Origin: Pseudomonadota bacterium
Lineage (GTDB): Bacteria > Myxococcota_A > Polyangia > Haliangiales > Haliangiaceae
Direction of reading: 5' to 3'
Length of the DNA stretch: 39,947 nucleotides
Assembly (NCBI GenBank): GCA_022360315.1
Contig: JAKSDA010000537.1
Span: 1-39,947, forward strand
Part shown: positions 1 through 8,386 of the stretch, piece after piece
How the letters are laid out: every line of letters begins with the position of its first letter
Numbering within the stretch: the first letter of the stretch is position 1
Notes under the pieces: generated by a model
The model's input: only the letters and a program-made list of their open reading frames with translations
Database searches by the model: none
Told to the model about the DNA's origin: nothing
Translations under genes and position numbers: made by a program

Positions 1-170
1 AGCATTATCGATGTTCATATTATATCTAGTGCATAGGCATGCTCTGGACATAAGGATTTGTGTCCCGCAGCAAAGGGGGAAGTGTGCGCGCAGCCCAAAA
101 TCTTTGCCGAGAATGACAGAATCTACCCGCTAAGAGACTAAGCATTCGTATCGGTCGGCTTTCGCGAGCA
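1..170. other. Left-edge stretch without a recognised gene
   Basis: No credible coding region is seen. Positions 15-35 are AT-rich (TATTATATC) and could hold a promoter for the gene starting at 171, but no clear -35/-10 pair with correct spacing is visible. The short minus-strand reading frame here has no domain character. Confidence 0.4.
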
Positions 171-878
171 ATGCACTTGGCAACTGTTGCTGCGATGGGA
201 TGCGCACCTGCGTGCGACTGCCAAGGCATCCAACAAACCACTCAATCAGCGCCCTCGGAAATCAAGACCATACCGCCTGCGCCTATATCCGACAAACCGT
301 CTTCGCGTTCCAACGCCGCAGACGCATCCAGGGTTCTTGAAAGCCCTTCGGCGACTGCCAGTCCATCGCACTGGCTCGATTCTGTTGAGCAATGGGTATC
401 TCAAGATTGTTCCGCATTTGGAACTACCGCTTCATACGATGAAGGAAGTAGCGATGCGCTCTCAAAAGAGCACCTCGCTAGGCTCAGTGAAGCATGTGAA
501 TTGGAACTAGATCTTGATGGTGATAATCTCTTAGATCGAGTTTTTAAGGTTCGCGACCAAGAAAATGAGCGGTCTGGCTTTGCGGTGTTGTGGGGCAACA
601 ACAGGCAGTCACTGCTCGGTGCTGGGCGGGCAGTCGTCGTAGTTGGCGGAGATGAAGAATCGAGGGAGACCTGGAAACACGACACCTACAGTTGGGTCGC
701 ACATTGGGAGCCCATACCATATGTAAGAGGAGCTTTTCAGGTGCCAATCCTCCGGAAAGTTACTCGTGTTTCTATACCTGACGCTCAAGGTGATGGCATC
801 CTGCTTTCCAGTACGGATGCGGCGGTTCTCTACTATTTCGATGGAGAGTCGTGGCGATGGTACGACCTTGGCTTTTGA
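171..878 (+). CDS. Putative secreted or lipoprotein-like protein, unknown family
   Basis: A 235-residue protein of no family I recognise. The N-terminus contains a lipobox-like LATVAAMGC, but with the ATG at 171 the segment before the cysteine is very short and has no positive charge. The open frame continues upstream to about 117 and encodes a basic stretch (KRLSIRIGRLSRA), so a rare start near 144 would give a classical lipoprotein signal. A Ser/Pro-rich linker (residues 25-65) follows. Residues 105-235 contain DLDGDNLLDRVF, a calcium-loop-like motif of the VCBS/FG-GAP type, and then a beta-rich region ending in YYFDGESWRWYDLGF. An extracytoplasmic location is likely. Nothing nearby indicates its role. 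Confidence 0.6.
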   Translation: MHLATVAAMGCAPACDCQGIQQTTQSAPSEIKTIPPAPISDKPSSRSNAADASRVLESPSATASPSHWLDSVEQWVSQDCSAFGTTASYDEGSSDALSKEHLARLSEACELELDLDGDNLLDRVFKVRDQENERSGFAVLWGNNRQSLLGAGRAVVVVGGDEESRETWKHDTYSWVAHWEPIPYVRGAFQVPILRKVTRVSIPDAQGDGILLSSTDAAVLYYFDGESWRWYDLGF

Positions 879-912
879 TCCAACTTCTACCTAGATCGCG
901 GAGTTGATTTCC

Positions 913-1401
913 ATGACGACACGCAAGCGAACGACTGCTTGCCTGGCAGGAACCCTGGCTCGAAATGGAAGCGGAAGGTCTGAGTTTGTGCGATGCTCGT
1001 CGGTTATTGGCGAATCGCCCTGACTCTGTTAACCATCCGACATTATCTTAGTCGATGGAAACTGGTGGAGAAATCGAGTAAAGAAGCAGACAGCAAGCAG
1101 ACGGGCAGCTCGGCCTGCATTCATCGAGGTTGCGCTGGCGGACAAACGTAGTAACAGCCGCCCCTTCGAGATCTATATCCATGCAGAGCGAAAGGTGGTG
1201 GTATGGCCCGGGTCCTGGTTTTCGGCCGTACGAATGATGGTACGCGATGCGGTAGCCGCGCTCGAACTCCCTCGCGATCCAACGCAGCGGATTCGACTGC
1301 CCGAATCGAGCGAAAAGCGGGAAGAGAATGCGTTCACGCTGGGCAAATACCGAGCTCTGACGGTAGTGGCTCCCAGCGGATTGCTGATCGAGCCCCGATG
1401 A
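913..1401 (+). pseudogene. Frameshifted relic resembling IS66-type accessory protein (TnpA-like)
   Basis: Three frames must be joined to read this stretch. From 913 one frame gives MTTRKRT. The next gives WLEMEAEGLSLCDARRLLA, like the helix-turn-helix start of IS66 accessory proteins. Near 1041 a third frame reads YLSRWKLVEKSSKEA, corresponding to the YWRWRL-type end of that helix-turn-helix. From about 1100 another frame reads FIEVALADKR, PFEIYIHAERKVVVWPGSW and AVAALELP, matching the beta-strand layout of the C-terminal half, and stops at 1401. The last 45 residues are not IS66-like. No terminal inverted repeats, tnpB or tnpC were found, so this is a decayed fragment. The family assignment comes from pattern reading only. 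Confidence 0.35.
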
Positions 1402-1423
1402 ACGGAAACGCCCGGTTGTATAG

Positions 1424-2707
1424 TTACCGCCAGGTGTTGACGATCTCGCGGACCTCGCCCTGCCTGGCTTTGCTCAATCGTCCCACCACCGCGATGGCCA
1501 GGTGGTCGGGGCACAGTATGCGCCGGGCAACCTCGCGGATGTCGTGAGCTGAAATGCTGTCCATCTGAGCCAGCCGCTGGTCGAGGTCGGGCGGCGGGTA
1601 ATACAGCATGGTGCCGCCAAACCAGTTGGCCATGGCGTAGCCGTCGTCCATTGCGGCAAAGAGGTCGTTGCGATAGCGCCGCTTGATCCGGGTCAGCTCG
1701 GCAGCGGTGACCAGGTCGGTGCGAAAGCGGCCGACCAGTTCGAGCATGCCGCGCAGAAGCGCCGATACGTTGGCCGATCCAGTCGAGCTGCTCAGGTCGA
1801 GGAGCGCAGTATCGGCAAGCGGTTCGATCAGTGCCCCGACCGAGTAGGCCAGGCCTCGGCGATCGCATAGCTCGTAGTGCAGCGGAGTCGACATGCCGTC
1901 GTCGATGGCCCGGAGCAACCCGACCGATGCCATGTAATCGGGATCGATGTCGGGTACGGCGCGAAACAGAACGTGCACGTCGGTTTGTGATCCGCCCCGG
2001 GCGATATAGCGATAGCGCACGCCCGCCTGGTCGAACGAGAGCGGCGGAGCTGCGACCACCTGGCCGGCGGGCAAAGCGCTCATGTGGGCCCGGGCACTCG
2101 CCACGACGTCGCCGGGCGCGACCGGCCCGGCAACACAGACGAGCATGTTCTCGGCACAGTAGTGGCGGGCGAGATGCCGACGCAGATCGGCCTCACCAAA
2201 ACGGCGCACATTGGCCTCGCTGCCGATCACTCGCTGGCCCAGCGGATGGTCGCCAAAAAGCAAGCCCCGCACGATATCCTCGCCGTGGGTCTCGACTCCG
2301 TCCTCGTCGTAGTCCTCGCGCATCTCCTCGATGATGATGCTGCGCTCGAGATCGATTTCACCCAGCCGCGGCCGGCTCACCACCTCGCCTAGCAAGGCCA
2401 GCCCGGAGTCGATCAGGGTGGGCTCGACAGTGATGTGAAAGAGCGACAGGTCCCGCCCGGTCTCGGCATCGAGGGTGCCACCCAGGCTTTCGATGGCAAA
2501 TGCCAGGTCGCGCGAGGTGGGATAGGCGTCGCTGCCGCGAAACAACATGTGCTCGACAAAATGCGACAGGCCATTGTCAGACGGAGCTTCGAAACGCGAG
2601 CCGACCCGCACGAATACACCGATGGTCGCAGTGTGCAGGTGAGGCAGTGCGACTGCCACAACACGCAGCCCGTTTTCTAGCTCGTAAGTGACGACGTGGG
2701 GTGACAA
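1424..2707 (-). CDS. M16-family (pitrilysin/insulinase-like) zinc metallopeptidase
   Basis: A 427-residue protein of about the size of M16B peptidase subunits. It begins with the typical ENGLRVV strand and carries the inverted zinc motif HFVEH (H49, E52, H53). A downstream glutamate pair, E127/E128 (IIEEMREDYDE), lies at the spacing expected for the third ligand. The C-terminal half has the M16C-like R/Y region (GGSQTDVHVLFR, YSVGALIEP, LTRIKRRYRNDLFA). No signal peptide is seen. The start is a TTG at 2707 without a clear ribosome-binding site; translation may be coupled to the kinase gene ending 27 nt upstream. M16B enzymes degrade peptides or process targeting sequences; the substrate here is unknown. 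Confidence 0.9.
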   Translation of the reverse strand: MSPHVVTYELENGLRVVAVALPHLHTATIGVFVRVGSRFEAPSDNGLSHFVEHMLFRGSDAYPTSRDLAFAIESLGGTLDAETGRDLSLFHITVEPTLIDSGLALLGEVVSRPRLGEIDLERSIIIEEMREDYDEDGVETHGEDIVRGLLFGDHPLGQRVIGSEANVRRFGEADLRRHLARHYCAENMLVCVAGPVAPGDVVASARAHMSALPAGQVVAAPPLSFDQAGVRYRYIARGGSQTDVHVLFRAVPDIDPDYMASVGLLRAIDDGMSTPLHYELCDRRGLAYSVGALIEPLADTALLDLSSSTGSANVSALLRGMLELVGRFRTDLVTAAELTRIKRRYRNDLFAAMDDGYAMANWFGGTMLYYPPPDLDQRLAQMDSISAHDIREVARRILCPDHLAIAVVGRLSKARQGEVREIVNTWR

Positions 2708-2734
2708 GGCAATCCAACGAGCGGAAAAATCGCT

Positions 2735-5236
2735 TCAAAACACAAACGGATAGGAAAATCGCCCGCCCTGCGGGCTTTTGCGAAAGCGCGCCTGCTCTAC
2801 GGCCGCAGCCACGCAACCGCTGAGGTCGCCGCGCGGCGCTCGCGCCACCGATACATTCGATACAGCACCAGTGGGAGCTACCTCTACCTCTACCTGAACC
2901 AATCCGCCGCCCGGGTGCTCACTGCCACACGCGACCAACCGACTGCGCACCGAGTCGATGCCGCGCGTGATGTCGGCACGACTGAGGCGATCGAGAATTC
3001 GGCCCGATTGGGCCGGGCTCGGAAGGATTGCTGGACTGGACAGTTTTTTGGCCGAGTTGTCATCCTGCTCGGCCACTCGATCGCCGCCGCTATCTGGCCG
3101 GGCGCGGTCGGGATCGTCACCAGTCGGCGCCGGTGCGGGCGACCAGCGAGTGCGCTTTTTGATCGTCCGGGACGTTGCGCGAGGCTTGCGGCGATTTTTC
3201 TCGGCCTGAGGCTTGCGGCGATTTTTCTCGGCCTGTGATGGCGCGCCCTCGACCTCGGGTGCAGCGCCGGGGAAGGCGTCGAGCCTGCCGCTCAATGGCC
3301 CGGCTGCGGACTGCGCGGGCGGCGGGTCAGCCGGTCCGGCCCCTTCCGGTGCAGCTGTGCCGAGCCAGGGGATGCTTGCGGGCTCATTGGCCAGGTCCAT
3401 GTCATCCGCGCCAATCGGCGTATCGACCTGGTCATGCCGTCTGTCCTGCAATCTGCCCTGCGGCGCCTCTTGCACCGTCGCCTCGTCTACTCCATCGTCG
3501 ATTCTGTCCCCCCTGGATCGAGCTTTGCGGGGTTTCGGACGCGGTGCGGCCGGGCCGGCGGTCTTTCGGCTGGTGCTTCGATCCTGGGCCCTGGCCACTC
3601 GGGCTGGTGCACTGTCTGGACTGCGCGCAGCAAGCGGTGCGCCGGGCTGGTTTTCGCTGCATTTGGCGGCCAGACCTTCGAATCTCGAGCTCGACTCGGG
3701 AAACACAAAACCGACTTCCTGGGCGAGGATCAAGAGCTGGCCACAGTGCCCGGCAGCCAAAAGGGTTCTGGCCCGAGCCGCCCTGGGCTCGAGCCAATCG
3801 GAGCGGACCCCGGCATATTGCGGCGTCGCCTTGGCCCGATACGCGCTGTCTTCGGGAATGGTCTCGTACAGGATGGCCACATTCATGGCGCTGACCGGCC
3901 GGTCCCGGGTCGCCTTGTCGAACAGGGCGTAAAGCTGCTGGTTTTTGAGCTCTCGGCGGGCGCGCTCGAAGAGCTCGCGGGCCTGCTCGTCATCGGGATC
4001 GCCATCGAGCAGAACCCGCGCCTCGATGATGGCCTGTTGCCATTTTTCTTCGAGAAAGAGCCGCCTGGTGTTGTCCAGCGCGCGGGTGTATTCAGCAGGC
4101 TTTGGTTGCGGTCGAAGAGCCTGAACCGCGACCGCGATGGTCAACCCAGCGATCGCGATAGTGACCAGACCGGTCACGGTCCATACCAGAGCCCGCGATT
4201 TCACCGGACCCTGTGGCGGCGAGGGCACTGCTCCCGACGCCGTGCCCAGGGTGCTGGCATTTGTGCTCAGCGCCGGTGTGGCCATCTGTTGGGGTAGCGA
4301 GCTGGCGGGCAGCGGGCCGGCGGGCAGCGATGCTGCCGGCCGCGAGGTCGCTCCTCTATACGCTTCGTCCAGTGCCTCCCAGCCCGCACTGAGCGACGGA
4401 TATCGCTGCTCGGGCGCGGCGGCGACAAGGCCGACCATGGGCCGGTCGAATGCGGCGAATTCGGCCCCAAATGACGACGGCGTCCTGTACTCGCCCATCA
4501 TGTGTTTGCCCACGATGGCGACCATCGAGTCGGCATAGATGGGAAAGGCCCCGGTGAGGCAATAAAACGCCACGACGCCAAAGGCGTAGACGTCGACCCG
4601 CGGGCTGATGGGCTGGCCGAAGCACTGCTCCGGTGCCATGAAAAGCGGCGTACCCATCTGCCGACCCTGCTGGGTGGCCATCGAACTCGAGGTCAACTTG
4701 GCGATGCCAAAATCGAGCACCTTGACCCGCAAATGACCGTCCGACCGTCTGGATGGCCTGGACACCGCGGGGCTGTCCCCGGTCGTACGCCCGTACTCGG
4801 CGACAAAAATGTTGTCGGGCTTGAGGTCACGGTGGATCACACCCGACTCGTGGGCGGCGTCGACCGCACCGGCGACGTCGCGCAAGATGGCGATCACTAT
4901 CTCCGGTGGCACGCGGCCACCATGGGCCCTGATGAGGCCCTGTAAACTCTGTCCGCGCAGATACTCCATGATCAGGTACGGCCGCCCGTCGGGCAGGCTG
5001 CCGTAGCCGAAGATGTCGACGATATTGGGGTGCTCGATGGCATTGACCGCTCGGGCTTCGTATTTGAACCGCTGCACGGTCTCGGCACTCTCCGCCGCAC
5101 TCTGTTTGAGCACCTTGATCGCGGCCTTCTTGCCGATGACCGGATGCACTGCAGAGTACACCGTGCCAAACGCCCCCTCGCCCACTACCCCGGTGATCTG
5201 GTAGTCCCCGATCGCTGTACCGTTGACCAAGTGCAT
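2735..5236 (-). CDS. Membrane Ser/Thr protein kinase with TPR-like and TonB/AgmX-like C-terminal domain
   Basis: Start taken at ATG 5236, which has AGGAAG just upstream; an in-frame ATG at 5290 lacks one. Numbering from 5236 (833 residues): kinase domain about 10-290 with GEGAFG loop (19-24), K41, HRD (135-137), DFG (175-177) and APEQ (201-204). All catalytic residues are present, with a long insert between HRD and DFG. A Pro/Ala-rich linker and one transmembrane helix (349-374) follow, then TPR-like helices (385-480). A long basic, Arg/Lys/Pro-rich disordered region contains a doubled AEKNRRKP unit. The C-terminal 70 residues (VQVEVEVAPTGAVSNVSV, FRKSPQGGRFSYPFVF) resemble TonB/AgmX C-terminal domains of myxobacteria. 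Likely an inner-membrane signalling kinase with a periplasmic sensor. Confidence 0.9.
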   Translation of the reverse strand: MHLVNGTAIGDYQITGVVGEGAFGTVYSAVHPVIGKKAAIKVLKQSAAESAETVQRFKYEARAVNAIEHPNIVDIFGYGSLPDGRPYLIMEYLRGQSLQGLIRAHGGRVPPEIVIAILRDVAGAVDAAHESGVIHRDLKPDNIFVAEYGRTTGDSPAVSRPSRRSDGHLRVKVLDFGIAKLTSSSMATQQGRQMGTPLFMAPEQCFGQPISPRVDVYAFGVVAFYCLTGAFPIYADSMVAIVGKHMMGEYRTPSSFGAEFAAFDRPMVGLVAAAPEQRYPSLSAGWEALDEAYRGATSRPAASLPAGPLPASSLPQQMATPALSTNASTLGTASGAVPSPPQGPVKSRALVWTVTGLVTIAIAGLTIAVAVQALRPQPKPAEYTRALDNTRRLFLEEKWQQAIIEARVLLDGDPDDEQARELFERARRELKNQQLYALFDKATRDRPVSAMNVAILYETIPEDSAYRAKATPQYAGVRSDWLEPRAARARTLLAAGHCGQLLILAQEVGFVFPESSSRFEGLAAKCSENQPGAPLAARSPDSAPARVARAQDRSTSRKTAGPAAPRPKPRKARSRGDRIDDGVDEATVQEAPQGRLQDRRHDQVDTPIGADDMDLANEPASIPWLGTAAPEGAGPADPPPAQSAAGPLSGRLDAFPGAAPEVEGAPSQAEKNRRKPQAEKNRRKPRATSRTIKKRTRWSPAPAPTGDDPDRARPDSGGDRVAEQDDNSAKKLSSPAILPSPAQSGRILDRLSRADITRGIDSVRSRLVACGSEHPGGGLVQVEVEVAPTGAVSNVSVARAPRGDLSGCVAAAVEQARFRKSPQGGRFSYPFVF
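3181..3234. repeat. Two perfect tandem 27-bp units inside the kinase gene
   Basis: The unit beginning GAGGCTTGCGGCG occurs at 3181-3207 and again at 3208-3234 without mismatch. It duplicates nine residues (AEKNRRKPQ-like) in the disordered basic region of the membrane kinase. The identity suggests a recent slippage duplication that leaves the frame intact. Confidence 0.9.
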
Positions 5237-5440
5237 CCTGCTTCCTACCCCGAATGATAGCCCGCCGCCACCCCCTGCGCTCAAAGTCAACAGAAATCAG
5301 AAAATCTCTCGAATTTCACCCCGATGGGGCATCGGAGCTGGCCGTCTCGCCCGCCATCGTCGGTCCGACGATCGCTGTAAAACGAGCCATCTCTTTTACC
5401 AATCGGGCCTTTCGAGATAGCATGAGAGCGGGGAAATTGT

Positions 5441-6910
5441 ATGAAAGTTCAGTTCGCTGTCGCGTTGTCCATCGCATGCGCCGGCCTCGTCTCGAGCGAG
5501 CGGCCAGCGCATGCCCAAGATTCGAGCCTGGTCCGCGCTGAAGGACACTTCAACAAGGCGCAGGCGCTGTTTATCAACGCCAAGTACGAAGAGGCGGCCA
5601 TCGAATTCCAGGCCGCGTACCAGGCCCGTCCGTTGCCGCCGTTCCTGTTCAATATCGGCGCTTGCTACGAGAAGCTGGCCAAGAGTGATCCGTCCACCAT
5701 CAAGTGGTGGGACAATGCCATCAAGAACTACCGCAAGTTCCTCAAGGAGCAGCCCAAGGCCAGGGATCGCAACTCGATTCGAAAGCGCATCACGATCCTT
5801 CGAGCCGAGCGCGATCGCATCAAGGCCAATCTCCAGAAGGCGGGTGTGGTCAATCCCGACCAGGTAAAGACGTCTGCCGAGGTCGAGGCCCTGCAAGACG
5901 CGGTGATTCGCGGTCTGGTCGTCATTGAGTCCGAGCCATCAGAGGCTCTGATCTATATCGACGACAAGAAAAAAGGCCCGATCAGCAAGACCCCATGGAC
6001 TGGAACCATCGAGGGCGAGCACACCATCTTCATCGAGCGCCGGGGCTACAAACCGGTTGAGAAACGCATTTCACCGTCGCCCGACAAGTTGCTGGTCCTG
6101 TCGTTCACCCTGGCGGAAGAGGACTATCTGGGCTGGATCGACATCCGGTCCAACGTGCCCGGCGCCGACATCTATATCGACGATAAGGCGGTCGGCGTGT
6201 ACAGCAAGACGCCCTTCTCGGGCAATTTGAAGCCGGGCAAGCACAAGATCTGGATCACCGCCGACGGCTACGACGAGTACTACGAGGAGATCGAGATCGC
6301 TCAGGGCCGAACCCATACGGTCAACGCCAAGCTGAAGGGCTCCCCGGTGGGTTATCTCAACGTGCGCGGCGAGGGCATCGAAAACAGTGCGGTCTATCTC
6401 GACGGCAAGATCCTGTGCGCCCGTGGTCCCTGCCGCAAGGCGGTTACCGAGGGCGCGCACCGGGTCGAAATCAGGCGCTCGGGCTACAAGAGTTTCTCGC
6501 GCACCCTCGAGGTGCAGCCCAAAACCGAGGTCATCATGAAGGTGCGTCTGGCCAAGAAACCGGGCCGTGGCGACGCCATATGGGCGTATGTGTTCACCGC
6601 TGCGTTTGCCGGAGGAGGCATATTTCTGGGCCTGCAGGGGCAGAGTCTGCACGATGATCTCAAGGCCGAGATCGACACTGGCTCACCGCCACCCGATCGC
6701 AACGATTCCCGATTCCAGCGCGGCAAGCTCTTTCTCATCGGTGCCGATGCGGCCTACGCCCTGGCCGGGATCACGCTTTTGACCGCGGTGTATTACACAT
6801 TCCGCGACAAGGGGCCACCGTCGCGCGGCACCATCGATGTCCGCGCAGTGGCGCTCGAACCCCACCTGGCTCCCGGCTATGCCGGACTCGGCATGGAGGT
6901 GAAGTGGTGA
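5441..6910 (+). CDS. Exported TPR protein with three PEGA domains and two membrane segments
   Basis: 489 residues. The signal peptide MKVQFAVALSIACAGLVSS ends around AHA-Q (residue 25). TPR-like helices follow (30-110; FNKAQALFINAKYEEAAIEF). Three PEGA repeats cover roughly 157-225, 230-300 and 302-372, each with the pattern P-x-A-x-(I/V)-Y-(I/L)-D-x-K and a later G-Y. The C-terminus has two hydrophobic helices (about 383-405 and 430-455). PEGA domains are surface or periplasmic beta domains common in myxobacterial signalling proteins. The stop codon overlaps the ATG of the FG-GAP lipoprotein gene (TGATG), so the two are probably translationally coupled. A TAGCAT box at about 5417 could be the -10. 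Confidence 0.88.
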   Translation: MKVQFAVALSIACAGLVSSERPAHAQDSSLVRAEGHFNKAQALFINAKYEEAAIEFQAAYQARPLPPFLFNIGACYEKLAKSDPSTIKWWDNAIKNYRKFLKEQPKARDRNSIRKRITILRAERDRIKANLQKAGVVNPDQVKTSAEVEALQDAVIRGLVVIESEPSEALIYIDDKKKGPISKTPWTGTIEGEHTIFIERRGYKPVEKRISPSPDKLLVLSFTLAEEDYLGWIDIRSNVPGADIYIDDKAVGVYSKTPFSGNLKPGKHKIWITADGYDEYYEEIEIAQGRTHTVNAKLKGSPVGYLNVRGEGIENSAVYLDGKILCARGPCRKAVTEGAHRVEIRRSGYKSFSRTLEVQPKTEVIMKVRLAKKPGRGDAIWAYVFTAAFAGGGIFLGLQGQSLHDDLKAEIDTGSPPPDRNDSRFQRGKLFLIGADAAYALAGITLLTAVYYTFRDKGPPSRGTIDVRAVALEPHLAPGYAGLGMEVKW

Positions 6911-8253
6911 TGGACAGGACAATCAACCATGGCATGTCCCCGGGCTGTCCGGCAGTGCTCGCCTTGTTCGCAGTTCTGGCAACGGGTGGCTGCGATTCGG
7001 CTCTTTTCGATTTTCGCGTGTTTGACGACCTCAAAGATGACACCTGGGTTGCATCCACTGGCGTCCCGGAGGGGCTGGATGCGCGGTTTTACGGGGTCGC
7101 CATCGCCGGAGGCGGCGAGGTCAATCGCGATGGCGCCAGTTTTTTTGTCGCCGGACGCAATCAGGACGGGTTTGGCCAGCTGGTTTTCGACGCCAACGGC
7201 AACCTGGACGAGACATTCTACCTGATCTCGCAAGTCAGCAGCGATCCGCCGGTGCAGGCCCTGGCCGTGGACGTTGTCATGGCCGCTGATCCCGACTCAG
7301 CCCGCACCGGATTCGCGGTTGCAGCCGGCGGAACGCCCCAGGCTCCACAACAGACGATCATCGCGCTGCTCGACAGCAATACCGACGAATTGATCACACA
7401 GGGATTGGTTTTGCCCGGGCCCCAGCTTGTCGATGGACTTGCCTTTGGCACGACCAACGTGGCGCCATCGGGCGGAAGAAACATCGTCGCAGTGCGCGAC
7501 ACGCTACTTTCCGTACTTCACAGTCTCGATACCACGCCGGTTGCAGTGAGCTGCACCCATGGACGTGATGACAGCCTCAGCGTGGTGGTCGGCGAATTTG
7601 CCGCTGCCAGCGCTATGCAGGAGATCGCCGTCGGCCTGTCGCAAGCCGGCGGCCCCGGAACGGTGCTGGTCTTGGAAGGACAGGTAGTCAGCGCCGCTGG
7701 TGGGGCCAATTGCTTCGAGGACGGCGTCCGCAGTGCTCTGGCGACCGTGTCCGCACCCGGGGGCGAAAGCGATTTCGGCGCCGTCATGACCACGGGCGAC
7801 TTCGACAACAGCGGTGGTCTCGATCTGGCCGTGGCTGCACCCAACGCCAATGCTGTGTACGTGTATCTCAATGTGGATACTTCGTCGGCCCTGCCCACAC
7901 CCATCCAGTTGACCACGCCCCCGGGCGCAGGGGAATTCGGCCGCGTCCTGGCGGCCGGCAACCTGGACGGCATGGCCGGCGACGAACTGGTCGTCACCGC
8001 GCCGGGCACCACCCGCGACGGCGAGGCCAACGCGGGTGCCGCCCATGTCTACGAGTTTTCGGCGGGCGGATTTGGCCAGCCCCAATTGCTCGGCGACTCG
8101 GAGCCCGAGGCCGAGCATCGTTTCGGTCAGGCGGCCGCGGTGGTTCCGTTTGGTTCGACGCGCGAAATCCTGGTCGTGGGAGCCGACCGGGAGGTCTTTA
8201 CATATTTCCGCACTCGCCCCGACGACGCCGACGTCCGCCACAATCGCCAGTAG
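6910..8253 (+). CDS. FG-GAP (integrin alpha-like) repeat lipoprotein
   Basis: About 447 residues. The signal sequence ends in a lipobox (LATGGC), so it is probably a lipoprotein. The body contains FG-GAP-type repeats with calcium-binding loops and strands of the form DFDNSGGLDLAVAAP and NLDGMAGDELVVTAPG, expected to form a beta propeller. The start is ambiguous between GTG 6904, GTG 6907 and ATG 6910. The GGAGG at 6895-6899 serves any of them; ATG 6910 overlaps the preceding TGA. It sits between a PEGA protein and two kinases, which suggests an envelope sensing or adhesion role, but nothing in the sequence fixes the ligand. Confidence 0.85.
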   Translation: MDRTINHGMSPGCPAVLALFAVLATGGCDSALFDFRVFDDLKDDTWVASTGVPEGLDARFYGVAIAGGGEVNRDGASFFVAGRNQDGFGQLVFDANGNLDETFYLISQVSSDPPVQALAVDVVMAADPDSARTGFAVAAGGTPQAPQQTIIALLDSNTDELITQGLVLPGPQLVDGLAFGTTNVAPSGGRNIVAVRDTLLSVLHSLDTTPVAVSCTHGRDDSLSVVVGEFAAASAMQEIAVGLSQAGGPGTVLVLEGQVVSAAGGANCFEDGVRSALATVSAPGGESDFGAVMTTGDFDNSGGLDLAVAAPNANAVYVYLNVDTSSALPTPIQLTTPPGAGEFGRVLAAGNLDGMAGDELVVTAPGTTRDGEANAGAAHVYEFSAGGFGQPQLLGDSEPEAEHRFGQAAAVVPFGSTREILVVGADREVFTYFRTRPDDADVRHNRQ

Positions 8254-8259
8254 ACAATC

Positions 8260-8276
8260 GGCCGGACGTCCCGGCC
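8260..8276 (+). terminator. GC-rich hairpin after the PEGA/FG-GAP operon
   Basis: GGCCGG (8260-8265), a five-base loop, then CCGGCC (8271-8276), lying seven bases after the stop codon of the FG-GAP gene. No T-tract follows, so it may stop transcription only weakly or serve as a 3' stabilising stem. Confidence 0.35.
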
Positions 8277-8386
8277 AGGAATGCGAAGCGGAGCCCATAC
8301 AGAGCGCAGCGTCCGGGCGGTTGGCTATTCGATCGTCCGAAAGTTTCCCGCGCGGCAGGCCGGTGCTACGCTTTTACGCGTAGCCC

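Noticed and set aside
144..170. ATT start at 144 for the first gene, giving a better lipoprotein signal
   Set aside because: ATT starts are very rare and no ribosome-binding site is present; noted in the feature but not used.
3175..4297. Several 239-287-codon plus-strand frames inside the membrane kinase
   Set aside because: They are antisense to a full kinase with TM and C-terminal domains and show no family pattern.
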